Source: Candidatus Bipolaricaulota bacterium
Lineage (GTDB): Bacteria > Bipolaricaulota > Bipolaricaulia > Bipolaricaulales > Bipolaricaulaceae
Length of the DNA: 10,449 nucleotides
NCBI GenBank assembly: GCA_027027485.1
Contig: JALVLL010000164.1
Location: forward strand, 1 to 10,449
Direction: 5' to 3'
Positions 7,001 through 10,449 of this stretch are shown piece by piece. Positions within the stretch are counted from its first letter, which is position 1; every line of letters begins with the position of its first letter. The notes under the pieces are model-generated. The model saw only the letters and a program-made list of their open reading frames with translations. It was not told where the DNA came from and did no database searches. The position numbers and the translations under genes were made by a program.

Positions 7001-7475
7001 TAGCTAGGTCGACCCCATCCGCCGTCGCTGACGAGGCCTCGTTGTTGCTCCAATCGGGATCATCGGCTTCCTCCTCCGGCCACCCATAGCCATCTACGGT
7101 GAGACAGGTGACGCCTTCCCCCTGGGAGGAGAAGGTACCGGTCAAGGTCACGGTGGCCGAGGCATCAGGATCCATGTCGTAGAAAATGAACGACAGATAC
7201 CCCCATTCAAAACTCTCTTCGGTGACATCCCAGCTCCCATCGTAGGTGACCTCATAGCTCACACCGGAAAGCACCTCGGTATCCCACCACGAAATATCGA
7301 GCCCTACATCCACTGTGTCGGGGCCGCCATTTGTAACCGTGATCGTATAAGTGACAAGATCGCCATCGGAGACGAGCTCCGGCCCGGAGATCTCCACCGC
7401 GATGTCGGCATCCTGCCCGAGGACCCCGAAAGCCAGGAAGAGGACCGATAATCCCCATACCACAACTCCCTTCAT
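4008..7475 (-). CDS. Large exported multidomain protein: DUF11-like repeats, cadherin-like domain, lamin-tail domain (1155 aa)
   Basis: A signal peptide (1-20, cleavage likely after GVLG or Q21) precedes about six DUF11/conserved-repeat beta-sandwich units: roughly 23-153, 154-308, 309-412, 413-519, 520-662 and 663-768. Units show the V(T/I)YTI.V.N(T/G)G pattern; units 3 and 4 share KEADREEA. A Big_9/cadherin-like domain follows (771-878: NDPPQAQ, PENG, YTPEPGFVGKDRF), then a lamin-tail domain (about 888-1035: SIAEIAW, EWIELANNT, IDLSGWVL, DNWSTN) and a C-terminal sandwich (about 1056-1155). Cysteines recur in the repeats, and unit 5 has a Cys/His-rich insertion. No LPXTG, transmembrane anchor or catalytic site is seen; it is probably an envelope structural or adhesive protein. 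The ATG at 7473-7475 is chosen because AGGAGG lies 6 nt upstream and the signal peptide starts there; an in-frame TTG at 7499 is too close to the -10 box. Confidence 0.88.
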   Translation of the reverse strand: MKGVVVWGLSVLFLAFGVLGQDADIAVEISGPELVSDGDLVTYTITVTNGGPDTVDVGLDISWWDTEVLSGVSYEVTYDGSWDVTEESFEWGYLSFIFYDMDPDASATVTLTGTFSSQGEGVTCLTVDGYGWPEEEADDPDWSNNEASSATADGVDLAIEKYALVEGEVMLGDVVEYEIHVWAESCGWGPAAYLRRSFAGFAVAANEGGGPSARNVTIVDTDVLNCLEEPTFELEVYDWETGETSTDFGNWTGSYTIEELGPSQEVRLVISGNIKCCGEVMNTASVSSQTPDPVGYNNSSSATVTVLCPELSLTKEADREEAALGETITYTITVSNTGDIDFDEVSVEDPLLGISQTFPLSRGETRELQGTYTVTREDLCAGEVENTVRAVAYYGEAGQIEREATETVAITYGASLEVRKEADREEATVGDVIIYTIAVANTGDVTLHGVVVEDDLLGIVGEVEELPPGASETFTATYTVAEGDVCAGVLVDTATARAEDPCGNEVTASATEEIPLVYDASMAVEVEAWPLEATVGDVIQVDVEVTNTGNVALTDVVLKLCYFQDVEIGELQAGESFSHTFDFAITSELFPCHAVMYAVSLPKPPSGCQACPPLVPHFPEFHLAHCHTLPIVVRAEGLDPCGKCVTGAPEADPVVELHHRGELGIDIRPVTEFDTKPKAGDVITYEITVENPGNIPLCDISVTSEKLGFEETIDSLAPGDERTFAVDYTVTEADVAVPFYEITVEAEAEGIGNCGETTFTARDRAIIPWANDPPQAQDLFTSTELNTPVKIEIRGWDIDIPLPPYDPTLHALTFEIIDPPENGTVSGDLAAVSYEGKTAKVPLLYTPEPGFVGKDRFDFRVVDPYGEDDIGTVIVDVLPKPAEYVGEKVPPVSIAEIAWGGTAADPNHEWIELANNTPEAIDLSGWVLRWRRKDPPGPWITVQLKGEIPPLGRFLLERGTDEVISDVKADLVYPEDIELPDEGAYVELIDHLGEVVDTANSQGTSWAAGEGYRSMERIDPLAPDRPDNWSTNAGVVARGLDLAGDWIMGTPGMANEPVLVEALNGEPVPVAAGRPFVLVLPLLKDVPHRTVLVRAIPGEPISAWPKLEGHIRGEVEPEALVLTVDTTGLREGTYQVWVAAEGGYIYGASFEVVRP

Positions 7476-7481
7476 CACCCA

Positions 7482-7487
7482 CCTCCT
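7482..7487 (-). promoter_or_regulatory. Ribosome binding site of the 1155-aa gene
   Basis: AGGAGG on the minus strand sits 6 nt before the ATG at 7475 and decides the start over the in-frame TTG eight codons upstream. Confidence 0.85.
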
Positions 7488-7504
7488 GCTTTTGGTCAAA
7501 GGGC

Positions 7505-7510
7505 ATTATA
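7505..7510 (-). promoter_or_regulatory. Putative -10 box (TATAAT) of the 1155-aa gene
   Basis: A perfect TATAAT on the minus strand lies 29 nt upstream of the ATG at 7475 and implies a leader of about 22-24 nt that contains AGGAGG. The -35 position (about 7528-7533) reads CAAATG, a poor match, suggesting weak or activator-dependent transcription. Confidence 0.55.
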
Positions 7511-7536
7511 GTGGAAGCTAACACAACCATTTGTAC

Positions 7537-7553
7537 ATGTAGGTAAGCTACAT
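7537..7553. promoter_or_regulatory. Inverted repeat ATGTAG-N5-CTACAT, candidate operator
   Basis: Perfect 6-bp arms separated by 5 nt lie just upstream of the -35 position of the 1155-aa gene. They partly overlap an 8-bp palindrome TACATGTA (7534-7541). Candidate regulator binding site; no regulator is encoded nearby. Confidence 0.4.
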
Positions 7554-7587
7554 CACATCCTCCGGCCAACGTTATGTATGTACGTAA

Positions 7588-7598
7588 TGTAAATTACA
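7588..7598. promoter_or_regulatory. Palindrome TGTAAATTACA, candidate operator of the 469-aa gene
   Basis: TGTAA and TTACA form an 11-bp inverted repeat around one base, centred about 40 bp upstream of the predicted transcription start of the plus-strand gene. It shares TGTA/TACA half-sites with the inverted repeat at 7537-7553. Candidate regulator site by inference. Confidence 0.4.
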
Positions 7599-7620
7599 GA
7601 CCTATGTGCGATTTTCCGTC

Positions 7621-7626
7621 TACAAT
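7621..7626 (+). promoter_or_regulatory. Putative -10 box (TACAAT) of the 469-aa gene
   Basis: TACAAT matches 5 of 6 consensus bases and lies 10 nt before the first ATG at 7637, so a transcript would have only about 4 nt of leader. No Shine-Dalgarno is evident between box and start, and no clear -35 is present. Confidence 0.4.
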
Positions 7627-7636
7627 CGGGGTTGTC

Positions 7637-9046
7637 ATGATGCGGAGGTGGGTTCTTGCAGTCCTGATGACGATGGGGACGGCATTATGGGCCATGGCGA
7701 GTGAGCCGCCGAACGCGGAGCCCGTATCCTTGTCCACTTATGTGGACCTCCCCGTGGAGTTCGACATCGGTCAGTACGTCACCGACGATGACCCCTTGGA
7801 GAAGCTCTCGTTCGAGGTCATTTCCCCACCGCGGAACGGGGCCATCGTGGGCATACCCCCGGTGTTCGTTTACATACCCGACCCGGGCTTCGCCGGCCGC
7901 GATTTCGCCCTGATCCTGGTCACCGATCCCTGGGGGGAGTTCGACCTCGCCGTGGTGGAGGTTTATGTCGCAAGCAGGGAGATATTTGTGTCGCCGCCCG
8001 CCTTCAGGGTAAACCAGCGCCTTACCCTGGAAGCTCCGCCCCCCTCCCTGACCCTGAACTTCACCGGGATCGGGGCGAGCCAGCGGATCGGTGACTTCGT
8101 CCTGGATCTCGATGCTGGGTTCACCTCTTTAGGGTTCGTATCCTTCAGGACCAAGCTCCGGGGGATCGTCGAACTCCCCGGGGCAAGGCTCAAGCTCACC
8201 TCATCCACCAATTTCGACCCCGCCCTGCCCGGCCTGAAAACCTGGCGGAACGAGCTGCGTTTCTCGGCCGTGGGGTTGACCTTCCGGGGGATAGCCTTTT
8301 TCGACTTCGCCACCCCCGGGAACTCCTACAACCGCCTCAGGATAGAAGGGAAATTAGAGGAACTTGAGGCGAATATCCGCGGCGAGATCGATTTCTCCCA
8401 GTGGCCCCTGGAATACGAGGACCTATGGTTCGAACTGAGCATGGGTTTCCCCTGCTGTGAAGGGCCCGAACTCAAGACACGCTTTTCGGCATCCAAGGAG
8501 AACGGTTTCGAGGAGTTCAAGATCTCCCTCACCGGGTTGAAATTCGGCTGTTGTGATCCCCTGGATCCGGAGATCGGGCTTATCACCACCTTCACCGTGG
8601 ACTCCAAGGAAGTGGAGGCGATCTTCGAGCTCTCCCCGGTTTGGTTCCTTTGTGCCCGCCCCTATATCGATATAGATCTCCTGGATACGGGCGTCGGCAT
8701 AGAGGGATTCGACTTCTTCGGTTATGAGATCCGGTGCGATCTCCCCGGGGATATGTCACTGAGGATCGCCACCTCGTTGAACCCCGCCAAGAACGCACGG
8801 GTCACGGGATCGAGCGAACACTTCCAGGTGATCTCCCTGCGGGGGATCGTGCTTCCCTGTTGCGGTGGGCCGGGGCGCTGGATGATCTCGGCCTTCTTCG
8901 ATGCCGACTCCGATCAGCTCTTCGACTGGGGCCGCACCGTGATCACCTTCGCGAGCCCCATCTCGGAGGAGATAACCATCAGGGTCCGCCTCACCCTGGA
9001 GCCGAGCGAGTATACCCTCTCCGTATCATGGAAGGGGATCTTCTGA
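7637..9046 (+). CDS. Exported protein: N-terminal cadherin-like domain plus putative C-terminal outer-membrane beta-barrel (469 aa)
   Basis: A signal peptide (1-21, cleavage likely after AMA) is followed by a Big_9/cadherin-like domain (about 23-112: PRNG at 65-68, YIPDPGFAGRDF at 79-90) matching those in the two neighbouring exported proteins. Residues about 125-469 are a long run of amphipathic beta-strands, such as ELRFSAVGLTFRGIAFF (206-222), ending in aromatic SVSWKGIF. The terminal Phe and alternating pattern are typical of outer-membrane barrels. Three vicinal cysteine pairs occur at 273-274, 305-306 and 408-409 with similar surroundings, plus Cys 339 and 367. I do not recognise the C-terminal family; the barrel assignment is inferred. 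The start is the ATG at 7637 (or 7640), where the signal peptide begins; an in-frame ATG at 7574 would place 21 uncharacteristic residues before it and span the palindrome. The gene is divergent from the 1155-aa gene. Confidence 0.8.
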   Translation: MMRRWVLAVLMTMGTALWAMASEPPNAEPVSLSTYVDLPVEFDIGQYVTDDDPLEKLSFEVISPPRNGAIVGIPPVFVYIPDPGFAGRDFALILVTDPWGEFDLAVVEVYVASREIFVSPPAFRVNQRLTLEAPPPSLTLNFTGIGASQRIGDFVLDLDAGFTSLGFVSFRTKLRGIVELPGARLKLTSSTNFDPALPGLKTWRNELRFSAVGLTFRGIAFFDFATPGNSYNRLRIEGKLEELEANIRGEIDFSQWPLEYEDLWFELSMGFPCCEGPELKTRFSASKENGFEEFKISLTGLKFGCCDPLDPEIGLITTFTVDSKEVEAIFELSPVWFLCARPYIDIDLLDTGVGIEGFDFFGYEIRCDLPGDMSLRIATSLNPAKNARVTGSSEHFQVISLRGIVLPCCGGPGRWMISAFFDADSDQLFDWGRTVITFASPISEEITIRVRLTLEPSEYTLSVSWKGIF

Positions 9047-9080
9047 GGGTTTCGGGATAGCCGGGCGACGTCCGACCTTT

Positions 9081-10340
9081 CTAAGTGAGTTTGGCCCGGA
9101 GCCGCGCCGATAGGTAATCGATGGACCACACCAGGGCGATGATGAAAAGCATCACCGTCCCGGCCTGGGTCCAGAGGTTCCCCTTGAGGTAAAAGACGAG
9201 ATCTTGTCCGATCCCGCCGCCACCCACCAACCCCACCACCGTGGACATACGGATGTTGATGTCCCAGCGGTAAAGGGTGAAGGAGATGTAGGGGTTCACT
9301 ATCTGGGGGACCACGGCGTAGCGCAGCACCTGGAGGCGGTTGGCCCCGGTGGCGGCGATGGCCTCGATGAGCCCGGGGTCGATGGACTCCAGGCGCTCGG
9401 CGTAGAGCTTGGTGAGATCCGAGACCGAGTGCACGAATAGCGCCAAAGCACCGGCGAAGGGCGCCAGTTCCACCCTTACCCAAACCAGAAAGAGTATCGC
9501 CCAGACCACGGGCTCGATGGAGCGGATTACGCTCATGGTCACACGGATCACGGTGTAGACGGCCCTGCCGATGACGCCCCGCATGAGGTTCCGGGCGGCG
9601 AGGAATGAAAGCGGGACCGACACGATCACCGCGAAGGCCGTGGCCGTCATGGCGATGAAAACGGTCTCCACGAGCTTCCGTATCGTCTTCACGATGATCG
9701 AGGTATCGGGGGAGAAAAAGGCCTTCCAGAACTTAGCCGTGGCGCCGGCATTGGTGAAAAGGCGCACGAGATCCTCCAAGGTGATCGTGACGGAAACCGC
9801 GGCGGTGAGGAAGACGAGGAAGAGAACAAGGGTGTAGAGGCCGGTGCTCGTAAGCCACCAGGGCCGTGGGATCCTCCCCTCCATGGTGAAGGGCCTCAGC
9901 GAAAGGCCGGATACACGCTCGTGGAGCGGCGGTGTGAAGAGGAGCCCCACCAGGGGGAGGACACCCAGGTGCCAGAAGAACCAATGGAGGGCCTTTTGCC
10001 TAAGGGAAGGCTCTTCCCCGTCCCGCCGGCGGAGCTCCAAGCGGGCTACCCTGTGCCCGAAGGACCTCCCGAAGGACTCCCAAACGGCAGCGAGCTCCAC
10101 GACCATGAGCCCTACCGCCCACCACGGGATCAGGCTGTAGCCGATCCCTCCGCTGGAGAGGCGGACCACGACGTAGCTTATAAGGATCCAAAGGATCGCC
10201 AAAGCCCCCATATCCAGGAGGGCGATGGAGAGGTATCTCCTCAGGGTCCGTGTCCCGAAGTAAAGGAAATCGATGAAGCCTTCCAGGCTGAGCCAGCCCG
10301 GTTTTTCGCCCAAGTATGCCTCCGGGTATCTCGGGGACAT
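9081..10340 (-). CDS. phnE: PhnE-type ABC transporter permease with an N-terminal RDD domain (419 aa)
   Basis: This is the membrane subunit of a phosphonate/phosphite/phosphate-type ABC importer. The C-terminal part (about 210-419) is a complete PhnE-like permease: membrane segments around 226-248 and 272-290, RSIEPVVWAILF (273-284), the ATPase-contacting EAA loop EAIAATGANRLQVLRYAVVPQ (326-346), TLYRWDINIR (355-364) and VGLVGGGGIG (369-378). PhnE proteins are usually about 260-290 aa. The extra N-terminus reads as an RDD membrane domain (about 34-150): R35, ALLD (40-43) in the first helix, SFGRSFGHRVARLEL (89-103), PPLHERVSGL (137-146). The ATG at 10338-10340 is preferred over GTG 10343 because it overlaps the upstream stop as TGATG and has AAAGGA 7 nt upstream. 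The substrate cannot be settled without PhnD/PhnC, which are not in the window. It converges on the 469-aa gene with a 34-bp gap and no clear terminator. Confidence 0.88.
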   Translation of the reverse strand: MSPRYPEAYLGEKPGWLSLEGFIDFLYFGTRTLRRYLSIALLDMGALAILWILISYVVVRLSSGGIGYSLIPWWAVGLMVVELAAVWESFGRSFGHRVARLELRRRDGEEPSLRQKALHWFFWHLGVLPLVGLLFTPPLHERVSGLSLRPFTMEGRIPRPWWLTSTGLYTLVLFLVFLTAAVSVTITLEDLVRLFTNAGATAKFWKAFFSPDTSIIVKTIRKLVETVFIAMTATAFAVIVSVPLSFLAARNLMRGVIGRAVYTVIRVTMSVIRSIEPVVWAILFLVWVRVELAPFAGALALFVHSVSDLTKLYAERLESIDPGLIEAIAATGANRLQVLRYAVVPQIVNPYISFTLYRWDINIRMSTVVGLVGGGGIGQDLVFYLKGNLWTQAGTVMLFIIALVWSIDYLSARLRAKLT

Positions 10341-10449
10341 CACACGATCCTTTCCCGGAGCCTACCTGAGAGGTAATCCATGCTCCAAACCACCACCACG
10401 ATGGTGGCCACCACCGCCCCCAAGAGGGCCCACTGCCCCTCGTTTCTGT
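10340..10449 (-). CDS. C-terminal end of a second PhnE-type ABC permease, truncated by the right edge
   Basis: The reading frame open to the right edge yields 35 residues ending WSMDYLSGRLRERIV and stop TGA (10340-10342). It closely parallels the end of the downstream permease, WSIDYLSARLRAKLT, including the preceding hydrophobic segment (AVVATIVVVVW). This makes it the tail of a paralogous PhnE-like permease. The stop overlaps the next start by one base (TGATG), which implies an operon with translational coupling. The rest of the gene, and probably the ATPase and binding protein, lie beyond the window. Confidence 0.8.
   Translation of the reverse strand, partial: RNEGQWALLGAVVATIVVVVWSMDYLSGRLRERIV

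Noticed and set aside
5739..7007. Plus-strand open frame of 422 codons
   Set aside because: It is antisense to the DUF11-like repeats of the giant gene; no signal, domain or ribosome binding site supports it.
7476..7499. Upstream TTG start for the giant gene
   Set aside because: It lies only 5 nt after the TATAAT box, before the likely transcription start, while ATG 7475 has AGGAGG at ideal spacing and begins the signal peptide.
7574..7636. Upstream ATG start for the 469-aa gene
   Set aside because: It would add 21 non-hydrophobic residues before the signal peptide and place the -10 box and palindrome inside the coding region.
9047..9080. Possible terminator between the convergent 469-aa and permease genes
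   Set aside because: No stable stem with a following T-run is visible on either strand in the 34-bp gap.

Overview
The window is GC-rich bacterial DNA, densely coded on both strands. It has bacterial housekeeping genes (uvrB, proC), Shine-Dalgarno sites and TATAAT-type -10 boxes. The proteins are rich in Glu, Arg and Val and poor in Gln, which suggests a thermophile. One secreted protein reads like an outer-membrane beta-barrel ending in Phe, which suggests a diderm. A lineage such as Candidatus Bipolaricaulota/Acetothermia or a Deinococcus-Thermus-like phylum would fit, but this is a low-confidence guess from composition and protein style, not from a marker gene.

Layout from left to right. 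(1) 1-2223, minus strand: proC (complete) then uvrB (5' part only, cut by the left edge), 22 bp apart, with a perfect TATAAT 9 nt before the uvrB ATG. (2) 2389-3201, plus strand: an orphan ParB/Srx-fold protein, divergent from proC. (3) 3196-9046: three exported proteins of unknown function that share one cadherin-like/Ig-like domain. They are a 212-aa protein and an 1155-aa multidomain protein (about six DUF11-like repeats, the shared domain, a lamin-tail domain and a C-terminal sandwich), both on the minus strand, and a 469-aa putative beta-barrel protein on the plus strand, divergent from the giant. (4) 9081-10449, minus strand: two overlapping PhnE-type ABC permease genes. The downstream one carries an extra N-terminal RDD membrane domain; the upstream one is cut by the right edge.

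The most unusual part is the exported-protein cluster. The shared domain appears once in each protein, at the N-terminus of the two smaller ones and inside the giant. This suggests a common cell-envelope structure or shared ligand. The 161-bp divergent promoter between the giant and the barrel gene is packed with TGTA/TACA half-sites forming two inverted repeats near where the missing -35 boxes should be, so the pair may be co-controlled by one regulator. The small gene has its ribosome binding site inside a GC-rich hairpin with a GAAA tetraloop.

No tRNA, rRNA, insertion sequence, CRISPR array or attachment site was recognised. No gene-free stretch exceeds about 175 bp.
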